Positions 26,237 to 35,128 of a stretch of DNA of 64,000 bases are shown here, piece after piece. Numbering within the stretch: position 1 is the stretch's first letter; each line of letters starts with the position of its first letter. The notes under the pieces are model-generated. The model saw only the letters and a list, made by a program, of their open reading frames with translations, searched no databases and was not told where the DNA came from. Both the position numbers and the translations under genes were made by a program. Source of the stretch: Hallella mizrahii (GTDB lineage Bacteria > Bacteroidota > Bacteroidia > Bacteroidales > Bacteroidaceae); NCBI RefSeq assembly GCF_009695775.1, contig NZ_VUNG01000006.1, positions 1 through 64,000 on the forward strand, in the 5' to 3' direction.

Positions 26237-28803
26237 AGATGTTGAAGATTATCTGTTTGCTCATCTTTCTGTCAGCCTTGTCAGTTTCTGCCCAGACTGT
26301 AGTCACAGGCAAAGTCGTCGATGATCACGGAGAACCTTTGCCTTCAGTCATTATCAAGCGATATACGCAGGGACATAAGTTGGGCGGATATGCCAGCAGT
26401 GGCAGCGACGGATCTTTCAGCATCAAAGCAGAGGCTGGTGATTCGTTGATATTCAGTATGCTTGGTTTCAAAAACCAGCACATTGCCGTCAGTAGCAACA
26501 TGAAACCGCTAACGATCAGAATGAGCGACGGCGCAATAGAGCTGCGAGAGGTGAAGGTAAAGTCGGACAAAGTGCACGAGCATGGCGACACCATATCTTA
26601 TATTGTAGGTGCTTACGCCAACGGCAATGACCGGAGTATCGGCGACGTGATTGCGAAGATGCCCGGTTTCGACGTGGACAAGTCAACAGGAAAAATCTCT
26701 TATGAGGGCAAGCCGATCAGCAAGTTCTATATAGAAGGTCTTGACATGCTTGGCGGTAAGTACGGTACAGCCACCAACACGCTGCCGCAGGGCGAGGTGG
26801 GCTCTGTGCAGGTCTTGCGCAACCATCAACCCATTCGAGTACTGGAAGATTTCACGTTTACGGACGATGCCGCCGTGAACATCAAGATGAAGAGCAGTGC
26901 CAAGACCCATTGGGTGACATCGTGGAAGGCCGGCGGAGGATATGGCAGCGCACACGACGGCTATGACAAAGGCAGATGGCTCTTCGAGGGATTCGGCTTG
27001 AGGTTGAAGTCGGACCTACAGACGATGCTGACCTACAAGACCAACAATACGGGTACGGATGTCAGCCGTGAGTCGACAAACCTATTCAGTCTTGACGAAT
27101 TAATGGGTGAGCAACCTAAGAGTTTCATCCGGCTCTCCGTTCCCACAGCGTCAGGTCTTTCCCGTGAACGCAGTCTGCTGAACCGTAGCCATGCCTTTAC
27201 GGCGAATGTCATGAAACGTATCAGCGAGGATTCACAGATAAACTTCCAACTTGTCTACAACAACGAGCGGGACAAGGCATGGGGAAGTCAACGGACGGAG
27301 TATGTCCTGACGGATGGCAACCGTATCATCAACAATGATCTCTCGTGGCGGTCGAACAGCAACAACCTTTATGCTCTGCTGAAATACGAGCATAACTCTT
27401 CGAAGAGCTATCTACGCAACTCACTCTCCAGCGACATGACGTGGCTGTCGCAGCATCTCAGTGAGACAGGTACGCACTCGCATGCTCAGCACTCACTGCT
27501 GCCGGTGTTTGACTTCCGCGATAATCTCTACGTCATCCGCCGGTATGGCAACACGCTCGTCTCCTTCTACTCCAACAACAGTGTTCAGCAGCGTCCTCAG
27601 CATCTGTATGTCGACTCCACCAAGCAGCAGAACTTGTTACAGCGGTTCTACTCCACCGACACGTATGCTTCCGGTGGATGGAAGTTGGGACTGCTTAGCC
27701 TAAGCATGAAGTTTGGTGTAAAAGGTTTGCTGCGCTACCTCACAGCCAATGCCTACGGCCTGCCGGACTCCATTGGCACGACAACCGGAAAGAGTCATTT
27801 TGGCTATGCCAAGCTATATGCCAGTCCGCAACTGGAGTACAACGCCAATGATTTCAAATTATCTCTTTCCGCACCTGTTGAAAGCTCGCATTACAAATAC
27901 AGTGAGGACACAGGCAGAAACCGATTAGACATTTCTCCGTCGCTGCATATCCGTTGGGATGCCACCTCCCGGATCACCATGAACGTTCATGGCAGCTATA
28001 GCGTAGAGCCGCTGGACTTCAACCGCTTCTATGGCTCACTGATCATGCAGGACTATCTCTATCTTAACCAAGGCTATGCCGGATATGATGTAGCCAAGAG
28101 TAAGACGGTAAGCTATTCGCTATTTTACCGCAACAGCTTGAAGGGCACGCATTTCATGGGTCGCGTCTCCCGCTCGTTCGACACCACGCCGTATACCTTG
28201 TCGCGCGAGTTCTCCGGTGAATATATCATCATAGGAACGATTCCCGTCAAGACGAACAGCAACAGTTGGAACTCTACGCTGATGTATCAGCAAGGGCTGC
28301 CCTTCCTCAACGGAAAGTTCACCTTGCGCGGACTCTATAGCCACACGGACTCGAAGATGTATCAGGACGGTAGCGTTTCGCCGGCAAAATACAATGCACT
28401 CAGCACCAAGGCATCGCTGTATCTCTCCCCTTACACCGACATGTCCATCGACTATTCTGTACAATACGCCTACGACGACATGCTGCCCGAGAACGGCAAC
28501 AGGTCTTCGTTCAACAACTGGCAGCACACGGCAAAGATCATCATACCCGCCGGCAAACTGCGTTTTACCCTCAAGGGTGAATATGACCACAATCAGCTGA
28601 TGCCGTCGAAATACAAGGACATCTTCTTTGCTGACGCAATCATCGGACTCACATCCAGACATATCGACTATGAGTTGGGCCTGAGTAATCTGCTTAACGA
28701 GAAGTCCTATGTCCGTTCCACCGTTGCCAACCTCACAAAGATGCGCTCAGAGACCATCCTTCGAGGCCGGGAGTTATTACTGACACTTGTGTATAAGCCA
28801 TAA
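26233..28803 (+). CDS. TonB-dependent receptor-like outer-membrane protein with N-terminal CarboxypepD-like domain
   Basis: This is an 856-aa protein with a signal peptide at residues 1-20 (ending VSA/QTV). A carboxypeptidase regulatory-like beta-sandwich follows (about 22-95: VVTGKVVDDHGEPLPSVIIK, AGDSLIFSMLGFKNQ). A plug-like domain follows (about 98-215: GDVIAKMPGFDVD, FYIEGLDMLGG). A long beta-barrel region, rich in alternating aromatic strands, runs to the end. It lacks a SusD partner and a clear C-terminal TonB signature cannot be judged. The 4-bp overlap with the GLPGLI gene indicates one operon. Substrate unknown; a peptide or metal complex is as plausible as a glycan. Confidence 0.82.
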   Translation: MKMLKIICLLIFLSALSVSAQTVVTGKVVDDHGEPLPSVIIKRYTQGHKLGGYASSGSDGSFSIKAEAGDSLIFSMLGFKNQHIAVSSNMKPLTIRMSDGAIELREVKVKSDKVHEHGDTISYIVGAYANGNDRSIGDVIAKMPGFDVDKSTGKISYEGKPISKFYIEGLDMLGGKYGTATNTLPQGEVGSVQVLRNHQPIRVLEDFTFTDDAAVNIKMKSSAKTHWVTSWKAGGGYGSAHDGYDKGRWLFEGFGLRLKSDLQTMLTYKTNNTGTDVSRESTNLFSLDELMGEQPKSFIRLSVPTASGLSRERSLLNRSHAFTANVMKRISEDSQINFQLVYNNERDKAWGSQRTEYVLTDGNRIINNDLSWRSNSNNLYALLKYEHNSSKSYLRNSLSSDMTWLSQHLSETGTHSHAQHSLLPVFDFRDNLYVIRRYGNTLVSFYSNNSVQQRPQHLYVDSTKQQNLLQRFYSTDTYASGGWKLGLLSLSMKFGVKGLLRYLTANAYGLPDSIGTTTGKSHFGYAKLYASPQLEYNANDFKLSLSAPVESSHYKYSEDTGRNRLDISPSLHIRWDATSRITMNVHGSYSVEPLDFNRFYGSLIMQDYLYLNQGYAGYDVAKSKTVSYSLFYRNSLKGTHFMGRVSRSFDTTPYTLSREFSGEYIIIGTIPVKTNSNSWNSTLMYQQGLPFLNGKFTLRGLYSHTDSKMYQDGSVSPAKYNALSTKASLYLSPYTDMSIDYSVQYAYDDMLPENGNRSSFNNWQHTAKIIIPAGKLRFTLKGEYDHNQLMPSKYKDIFFADAIIGLTSRHIDYELGLSNLLNEKSYVRSTVANLTKMRSETILRGRELLLTLVYKP

Positions 28804-28822
28804 TATATGGAACTGAACTGAT

Positions 28823-29401
28823 AAAACAAAATATGAGGAGGGCATTGCTAAAGGTAAAACACGGGTCTTGTCTTGGCTCATAGTCATCGCATCCTTGCTC
28901 GGTCTGGCTATAATTGTATTTATTCTGCATTCTTACCGACAATTTAAGTCAAATGCAAAATTCAAGCTGAAAACCGAGGAAAAAAAGTTGCTCCAAGAAG
29001 AAAAGATACACAACGAGGAATTGCATCACAAGGAGATTCAACTCTCCGCAATGCGCAATTTCATTCTTAGGAGGATAGATACTGCCCAAAAGATTCAAGA
29101 ATTGCGAGGCAACAAGACCGACAGCGTGCCGCTAACAGAAGAGGACTGGGAGGAGATAAGACTGTTTGTAGATGGTGTAGAAGGCAACTTCGTGTCCAGA
29201 CTACATAGCACATTCCCCGACCTAAGCGATGATGGCATTAGACTTATGATGCTTCTCCGTCTTAAAATGCCCACAAAGGCATTGGCTTTGATATATGGGA
29301 TTAGCGAAAAATCGATCAAGCAAAAGTTGTTTGTCTATAAAGCTAAAGTAGGAATTAGCGGTGAAAAGACGTCTTTGCGTAAGTTCATTGAAGCCTTTTA
29401 G
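28823..29401 (+). pseudogene. 5'-truncated duplicate of the TPR regulator (membrane segment, coiled coil and HTH only)
   Basis: From 28823 the sequence matches 24718 onward, covering about 576 bp with roughly 17-18 substitutions (about 97% identity). It keeps the transmembrane helix, the coiled coil and the HTH-like end. The frame has a stop at 28814-28816 and no ATG; only a TTG at 28868 could start it. Differences include SDDD to SDDG and GD to GN before the HTH. It begins 19 bp after the receptor stop codon. It may be an inert recombination product or, if translated, a sensorless membrane-tethered DNA binder. Direct repeats with the parent flank the GLPGLI-receptor pair. Confidence 0.75.
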
Positions 29402-29418
29402 TGACTCCAAAATTGCAG

Positions 29419-29541
29419 AAATAGACCTACTTTATTGAATATAAATTATAATAGCTTAATATTTAGGATATTACAGAGACAATAGAAATAAAGAAATAGA
29501 CCTGATTTATTTGCTTCATATCTCTAAAGTGGCTAAATTTG
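29419..29541 (+). promoter_or_regulatory. Promoter 3 with paired AAATAGACCT motifs
   Basis: Distal motif 29419-29428 and proximal motif 29494-29503 are 75 bp apart. TTTG (29510-29513) starts 6 nt after the proximal motif. TAAATTTG (29534-29541) starts 24 bp further on. The rest of this interval has drifted from promoter 2, so the motif, the two boxes and the spacing stand out as conserved. Confidence 0.75.
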
Positions 29542-29565
29542 CAATCGAAAACCATAAAACGACTT

Positions 29566-29724
29566 TAATATGAAGATCGTCTAAAAAATAAATTTCAGAA
29601 TGGGCATTATAATCTATGTTCTACATATCAAGACGGCAGTTTAGATATGGACTATCTGAACAGATGTTTAGAAGAACATTATAAAATGTCATCTTCTGTG
29701 ATTAAACTTAATATAGACAAATGA
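29566..29724 (+). pseudogene. Short remnant between promoter 3 and the second receptor
   Basis: An ATG-AAG at 29570, in the position of the GLPGLI start codon of the other unit, runs into TAA after four codons. A second frame is open from 29569 to the TGA at 29722-29724. It encodes about 51 residues ending YLNRCLEEHYKMSSSVIKLN, and its stop overlaps the ATG of the receptor exactly as the intact GLPGLI stop does. I read this as a gene reduced by internal deletion to its start and its last codons. A short functional ORF from the ATG at 29647 is possible. Confidence 0.5.
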
Positions 29725-31868
29725 TGAAGAAATCTCTTCTAAACCTTATGCTTTGGTATGTTGCGTTTGGGTTGTTGTTTGCTGTTGTACATAATGAAAT
29801 GTATGCTACGACAGTACATTCGCGTGTCATCATTGGTCATAATCATTTTGCATATATAGACTCTTTGGAACAAGATACCTTGAAAAAGGTGGAGCTTAAT
29901 GAGGTCGTTGTCAAATCTAGTCAGAAGATTCATGAAATAAACAATGATGTTTATATTCCAACAGCATTGCAAAAGAAAGTGTCTATGGACGGCTATGACT
30001 TGCTCAGGAACATGGCAATTCCTCAACTGGACATTGACGCGATCACCTATGAGACAACCGTAAGGGGGAAAGCGGTGACCTTCGTTATTGACAATCATAT
30101 TGTTACGAATCCCAGTGATGTCAAGACACTATCCCCTAACGATATTCTGAAAGTGGAATACGACGCCATGCCGACGGGAGAATATGCTCAATATGACTGC
30201 ATTGTCAAGTTTACGACAAAGCGAAAAGATCGGGGCGGAAAGATCATGGCCAACGGGATGCATGGACTGAATAAGAATGTGGGGGATGGCAATGGCGTGG
30301 TAAGATTCTACAAGCAGAGATATGAGCATAGCCTGGCATATGCCGAGTCCCATTCCCATGACGAAGACTCTTATGCAGACCAAACCGAGCATTTTGTTTA
30401 TCCGAATGGGGACGAACTGGAGAAAGGCCTTGTTTCCAACACTTCAAGTCATAAGAAGAGGAGTAGCAATCTGTTCTACAATTTTCACTATTATGGCGAT
30501 TCCACGACTTTCAATGTGCGGTTAGGCTATCTGTTTCGCCGACCGGAGACAAGTGCTGGCTATCGGACCCGCTATCAAGGAGCTTTTGAAAGAACCACGA
30601 CCTCATTGGAAACAAGCAATGAGTCTTCCTATTCGCCCTATTTGTCCTTCAGTAGCAGGTTTCAGCTAAGGGACAGCCAGCGACTGAGTTTCAGAGGATC
30701 TTTGGATTACTCCAACAACAGATTTGACTACCTGCTCAAGGAAGGGGCTTTCAATAATAGCAACTTCACGAAAGAGCACTACTACAGATTGGTCCTCGGG
30801 AGTAATTATACAAAGGTGATGGGCAAGAGCTGGACGTTGACGGGGGCTTTGTATAATTTCACAGAGAACTCAAGGATGAATTACCAGCTCAACCAAACGA
30901 AGGTGAAGGGTGGACTGACCTATTCTGAGACTTTGCTGGAAATGGGAGTCTCCAAACGCTGGCCGAAGATGTTCGCGTCTTTGGATGGCGGTATCAGCCA
31001 ACTGGTATACAAGATTCGAGGAGACGCGAATAAATACCGTTATAGTCCACGCGTCTCGGCTACGGTGAAATACACGCTCACGCCGGGCCTCTACGTACAA
31101 TATCGTGGCAGCTTGACGAACAGTTACCCGACAATGACGATGTACAACAACATCGAGCAGGACATCGACACAATTCAGAAAAGACGGGGAAATCCTAATC
31201 TGAAGCCCACGACCATCGTCTCCAACACACTGGATGTCAACTGCGATGTCGGCTCATGGTCGTTCTATGCCATGTATGACATGTTCATCAGTTGGAAAAA
31301 CAATGCTGAGTTTGTCAGCTATGACAATGGCTATTTTATCCATTCGTTGCTGACGGAGGGTCATTATTATTACACCAATCCGGAGATAGGAGTGAGCTAT
31401 TCGAAGAATGGCTTTCTGGTGAAGACACGTTTGGGTGCTGAGCACTATCAAGTGACCGGCAGAAATGGGCTGACGGATACGGAATGGTATAACAAGTCAT
31501 CCATTTCGTATGCTATCAACGCCCTGAATATCGGCATGTATTACACAACCTACCGACATGGCGTTTATGCCACACTTGAGCAATGGTCCAACACTGCATT
31601 GTATGGACTGACGGTCTCTTACAAGTTTAAGGGTATTGGCTTGCAGGCCGGTTGCCAGAATCCGTTTACCGACTATCGTTCCCACAGTTCACTGCTCACG
31701 CGGGATTACAGCAAATTCCAATACCGCCTTGACAATCTCCGCGGGAAGTTCTTCTATCTGAAGGCATCCATATCCATGGACTTTGGTAACAAGAAACACG
31801 CATACTCTGATGTAGATACCGATAAAAGTATCAATTCTGCGATTATGAAGAATGGAATTAGTAATTAA
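29721..31868 (+). CDS. Outer-membrane beta-barrel receptor lacking the CarboxypepD-like domain
   Basis: This is a 715-aa exported protein with a signal-like hydrophobic N-terminus (residues 5-28). A short segment KKVELNEVVVKSSQKIHEINNDVYIPTALQ resembles the linker and box before a TonB plug. A plug-like region (about 85-165: DLLRNMAIPQLDID, VTFVIDNHIV, DILKVEYDAMP) leads to a beta-barrel to the end. It belongs to the same broad outer-membrane family as the 26233 protein but is more distant and lacks the N-terminal beta-sandwich. Expression is probably from promoter 3. Function unknown. Confidence 0.75.
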   Translation: MMKKSLLNLMLWYVAFGLLFAVVHNEMYATTVHSRVIIGHNHFAYIDSLEQDTLKKVELNEVVVKSSQKIHEINNDVYIPTALQKKVSMDGYDLLRNMAIPQLDIDAITYETTVRGKAVTFVIDNHIVTNPSDVKTLSPNDILKVEYDAMPTGEYAQYDCIVKFTTKRKDRGGKIMANGMHGLNKNVGDGNGVVRFYKQRYEHSLAYAESHSHDEDSYADQTEHFVYPNGDELEKGLVSNTSSHKKRSSNLFYNFHYYGDSTTFNVRLGYLFRRPETSAGYRTRYQGAFERTTTSLETSNESSYSPYLSFSSRFQLRDSQRLSFRGSLDYSNNRFDYLLKEGAFNNSNFTKEHYYRLVLGSNYTKVMGKSWTLTGALYNFTENSRMNYQLNQTKVKGGLTYSETLLEMGVSKRWPKMFASLDGGISQLVYKIRGDANKYRYSPRVSATVKYTLTPGLYVQYRGSLTNSYPTMTMYNNIEQDIDTIQKRRGNPNLKPTTIVSNTLDVNCDVGSWSFYAMYDMFISWKNNAEFVSYDNGYFIHSLLTEGHYYYTNPEIGVSYSKNGFLVKTRLGAEHYQVTGRNGLTDTEWYNKSSISYAINALNIGMYYTTYRHGVYATLEQWSNTALYGLTVSYKFKGIGLQAGCQNPFTDYRSHSSLLTRDYSKFQYRLDNLRGKFFYLKASISMDFGNKKHAYSDVDTDKSINSAIMKNGISN

Positions 31869-32093
31869 AATATATCTTGTATGTAATTTCCTTTTTCAAG
31901 ACAACATGCAATCTTGTCAAGAATCAGTTAGAATTAGGGAACTGACGAAAGTCATCTGCAATCATTTCCTTAGGGATAAAGACAAGAGTTACTCGTCTTT
32001 TGAGATATGTATGACAGTTTATGTCATATAAGATAAGAGCAGAGCGACAAATACTGTGCTCTGCTCCTTATATATCTGATTGCATGAAGTCGT

Positions 32094-32690
32094 TTACTTC
32101 TTCAGTTTGCTTTTGTAGGCTTTGTTCAGTCCAGCCACCACCTCGTTGGTGATGTCATAGGCTTTGTCGGCATAGAGCACGTTGTCGCCCTGCTTGGCAA
32201 AGATCATACCATACTTCTTATCCTTGTTGTAGATAGCCAAATAGTGCTGCAGAGAGTCGTGCAGTGCCTTGTTGTATTTGTTGGTCTCCTCCTGGAACTC
32301 ACCGCTCAGTCGCTGGTTGAGTTGCTGCAGGTCATTGCTTTGTTTCTGCAGTCCGGCCTGTATAGCCTCAGCCTGCTCACGTGTGTATGCGTTCTGCTGT
32401 ACTTTTTGCTGGAAGTTGGCAGCGGCGGCCTGCAGTTGTTGTTGTTTGCTGGCGAGCGTCTTTTGGATGTTGTTGCCCTTCTGCTCGAGGATCTTGCTAT
32501 ACTCCTTGCAGAACTGATACTGCGTCATGATGGAGTCTACCTCCACGAAAGCAATCTTGGAACTTGCGGCTTTCGTTGTTGTCTCAGGAGCCTTGTCGTC
32601 CATCTGAGGCTTGCTCTTGTCGCAGCTGACGAGCGTGAGAGCTGACATAGCCATCACGGCCAGCGTGCGTAATGCGTTTGTAGTTTTCAT
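32094..32690 (-). CDS. OmpH/Skp-like lipoprotein
   Basis: This 198-aa protein has a lipoprotein signal (lipobox LVSC, about residues 18-21) followed by the Skp-type core. A beta segment (KIAFVEVDSIMTQYQ) leads into long Gln- and Lys-rich helical arms (about 65-150), then the closing strands YGMIFAKQGDNVLYADKAYDIT. Skp/OmpH chaperones hold unfolded outer-membrane proteins in the periplasm; lipidated versions are common in Bacteroidetes. The ATG at 32690 gives the lipobox. The small membrane-protein gene lies 44 bp upstream on the same strand. Confidence 0.85.
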   Translation of the reverse strand: MKTTNALRTLAVMAMSALTLVSCDKSKPQMDDKAPETTTKAASSKIAFVEVDSIMTQYQFCKEYSKILEQKGNNIQKTLASKQQQLQAAAANFQQKVQQNAYTREQAEAIQAGLQKQSNDLQQLNQRLSGEFQEETNKYNKALHDSLQHYLAIYNKDKKYGMIFAKQGDNVLYADKAYDITNEVVAGLNKAYKSKLKK

Positions 32691-32734
32691 TGTCTTGTAT
32701 TCTGTTTTGTTTTTAATTTCCGATAGCGTGCTGA

Positions 32735-32929
32735 TCACATTGCCTGCGACTTCATGCGAGCCTCGCGGTCTTGGTCGATGACGCAATGAATGCCCTGCTT
32801 GCGTAGAGCCGCATTGTCGTGGATGTGCTGCGACTGAAACGAGCCGTTCTTCTTCAAGATGACGCGCGCACACAGCAGGATCATGGCAATAGCAATTATT
32901 AACACCGTGCAGAGTAATGTTTCTATCAT
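32735..32929 (-). CDS. Small single-pass membrane protein upstream of ompH
   Basis: This 64-aa protein has an N-terminal transmembrane helix (about 3-24, ETLLCTVLIIAIAMILLCAR). A short polar tail contains HIHDNAALRKQGIHCVIDQD, a pattern I associate with a small conserved Bacteroidales protein family of unknown role. It is easily missed because its frame continues upstream as a long antisense ORF across pepD. Its own ATG at 32929 follows a good promoter: minus-strand TTTG 33001-32998 and TATCTTTG 32978-32971. It is cotranscribed with the OmpH-like gene. Confidence 0.75.
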   Translation of the reverse strand: MIETLLCTVLIIAIAMILLCARVILKKNGSFQSQHIHDNAALRKQGIHCVIDQDREARMKSQAM

Positions 32930-33037
32930 TTTTTGTAATTTTGCAGTGCTTGCTTGCACAATTATAAGTGCAAAGATAGCACAATAAAGGCAAATGACAA
33001 AGAAAAAACACATAAACCTTATTAAAAAACGAACATC

Positions 33038-34489
33038 ATGGCAGAATTGAAACCAGCTCGCGTGTTCGAGCAATTCGCAAAGATCAACCACATACCCCGC
33101 CCCTCGAAACACGAGGAACAAATGATCGCCTTCCTGAAGAAGTTTGGCGAGGATCACGGTTTGGAAACACTGGTCGACGAGACCGGCAACGTGCTGATCC
33201 GCAAACCGGCTACCAAAGGCTATGAGAACCGTCCTACCACGATTCTGCAAAGCCACATGGATATGGTCTGCGACAAACTCGTCGATGTGGACTTCGACTT
33301 CCATAAAGATGCCATTCAGACTTATGTCGACGGTGAGTGGCTCCATGCCAAAGGCACTACGTTGGGTGCCGACGACGGCATCGGCGATGCCATTGAGTTG
33401 GCCATCCTCGACTCCGACGACATCGAGCACGGTCCGCTGGAGTGTGTCTTCACCGTCGATGAGGAAACAAGTCTTGGCGGTGCCATCGGCATGAAACCCG
33501 GTTTCATGACCGGTAAGTATCTTGTCAACCTCGACTCTGAGGAGGAAGGTCAGATTTTCATCTCCTGTGCCGGTGGTATGTCGACAAAGGCTACCTTCCG
33601 CTTCCAGCGCGAGGATGCGCCTAAGGGCTACTTCTTCTTCGAGGGCAGTCTCAAAGGCCTCAAAGGCGGACACTCCGGCGACGACATCGAGAAGAAACGT
33701 GCCAACGCTATCAAGATCCTGGCCCGCTTCCTCTATATGGAGCAAAACAAGACTGACCTCAGACTGGCACAGTGGAACTCTGGCAAGATGCACAACGCCA
33801 TCCCTCGCGACGGCAAGATCGTCTTCGCCGTTCCCGCTGACAAGAAAGAGGAGGTGAAGGCTGACTGGAACATCTTCTCCAAGGATGTTGAGGACGAGTT
33901 CCACGTTACGGATGTCAACATGGCATGGAGCCTGCAGAGTGCAGAGGCGCAGCAGGTGCTGCCCAAAGAGGTCAGCCGCAAACTGATAGCCGGACTTCAG
34001 GCTCTGGACAATGGCGTCTTCGCCATCTGCCAGGATCCGGCCCTGAACGATATGGTGGAGACTTCCAGCAATGTTGCCAGTGTGCATACCACCGACGACA
34101 GCGTCGTCTTCGTTGCCAGCCATCGCTCCAACGTAACAAGCAACCTTCGCAACATGGCCAACACGGTGCGTGCCGCCTTTGAACTGGCCGGTGCGGAAGT
34201 GGAGCAGGGCAGCGGCTACCCCGCGTGGAAGATGAACCCCAACTCCAAGATGGTGAAGGTGGCCGTCGATGCTTATAAGAAACTCTTCCATAAGGATCCC
34301 GTCGTTCGTGGCATTCATGCCGGTCTGGAGTGTGGCTTGTTCTCAGAGAAATATCCTGAGCTCGACATGGTCAGCTTCGGTCCTACGCTCCGCCACGTCC
34401 ATACGCCCGACGAGTGCCTCCACATCCCCACGGTACAGATGGTGTGGGATCATCTGCTCGAAATTCTGAAGAATATTCCCGAGGAATAG
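33038..34489 (+). CDS. pepD: Aminoacyl-histidine dipeptidase (cytosolic nonspecific dipeptidase)
   Basis: This 483-aa M20 metallopeptidase cleaves dipeptides, including Xaa-His, in the cytoplasm. Metal and catalytic motifs are LQSHMDMVC (first His/Asp pair), LGADDGIGDA (bridging Asp), VDEETSLGG (catalytic Glu and ligand) and VNLDSEEEG. The length is normal for PepD. A lipoprotein gene follows after 3 bp and is probably cotranscribed. The gene is divergent from the small membrane protein and ompH. Confidence 0.93.
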   Translation: MAELKPARVFEQFAKINHIPRPSKHEEQMIAFLKKFGEDHGLETLVDETGNVLIRKPATKGYENRPTTILQSHMDMVCDKLVDVDFDFHKDAIQTYVDGEWLHAKGTTLGADDGIGDAIELAILDSDDIEHGPLECVFTVDEETSLGGAIGMKPGFMTGKYLVNLDSEEEGQIFISCAGGMSTKATFRFQREDAPKGYFFFEGSLKGLKGGHSGDDIEKKRANAIKILARFLYMEQNKTDLRLAQWNSGKMHNAIPRDGKIVFAVPADKKEEVKADWNIFSKDVEDEFHVTDVNMAWSLQSAEAQQVLPKEVSRKLIAGLQALDNGVFAICQDPALNDMVETSSNVASVHTTDDSVVFVASHRSNVTSNLRNMANTVRAAFELAGAEVEQGSGYPAWKMNPNSKMVKVAVDAYKKLFHKDPVVRGIHAGLECGLFSEKYPELDMVSFGPTLRHVHTPDECLHIPTVQMVWDHLLEILKNIPEE

Positions 34490-34492
34490 TCT

Positions 34493-34864
34493 ATGATCAG
34501 AACGTTGAAAACGACTTTGCTGCCTCTGCTGGCACTGGCCTTCCTGCTCTCGGGCTGTGGCGAGCGTCACGAGGCACGCAGTCTGGCTCGGGACTTCATG
34601 GAGGAGCACATGCCCATGCAGGACTATGAGGTGGTGCGCTGGTCGCGTCTCGACTCCACGTTCTTCGTCACGCCCGTAGCCTTAAAGGCTATGCATGCCG
34701 AGGCCGAGCACTCGAGGATCGTCATGCACCGCGTCAACTATCAGGGCTACACGCCCAAGTTGCTGTTCATGCACGGGTGGTTTGCCCATGATCGTGATAC
34801 TGTCTCCCGCACGTTCTACTTCGACGACAAGCTTCAGGGCATCGTGGGAGTGAAGCGAAACTGA
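34493..34864 (+). CDS. Small hypothetical lipoprotein
   Basis: This 123-aa protein has a clear lipoprotein signal: a basic N-terminus, a hydrophobic stretch and lipobox LLSGC with Cys at about residue 22. The mature part is a compact alpha/beta segment (DYEVVRWSRLDSTFFVT, GYTPKLLFMHGWF, TFYFDDKLQGIVGVKR). I do not recognise the family. It sits 3 bp after pepD and is translationally coupled to it. Confidence 0.72.
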   Translation: MIRTLKTTLLPLLALAFLLSGCGERHEARSLARDFMEEHMPMQDYEVVRWSRLDSTFFVTPVALKAMHAEAEHSRIVMHRVNYQGYTPKLLFMHGWFAHDRDTVSRTFYFDDKLQGIVGVKRN

Positions 34865-35128
34865 TGACCTGCTGTCGAGACGGTATGTCTTTTTTATGCT
34901 CAATGCCCCGTCGCATCGTAACATACACGTGCCGATGCGTCGGGGCATTTGGCGTTTGATGGGTAAAAAAGGCTTGCAACCTTAGCGTATGAGAATGTGA
35001 GAGAAGCGAAAAACTGATGGCTCAAATGAAACAAATTGAAGCAGAAACTTGTAGAAATGATATCTTTTTATTATATTTGTACCCAATATACTCAAAAAGA
35101 TAATTTCTAACTTAAAATCGTATTGATT

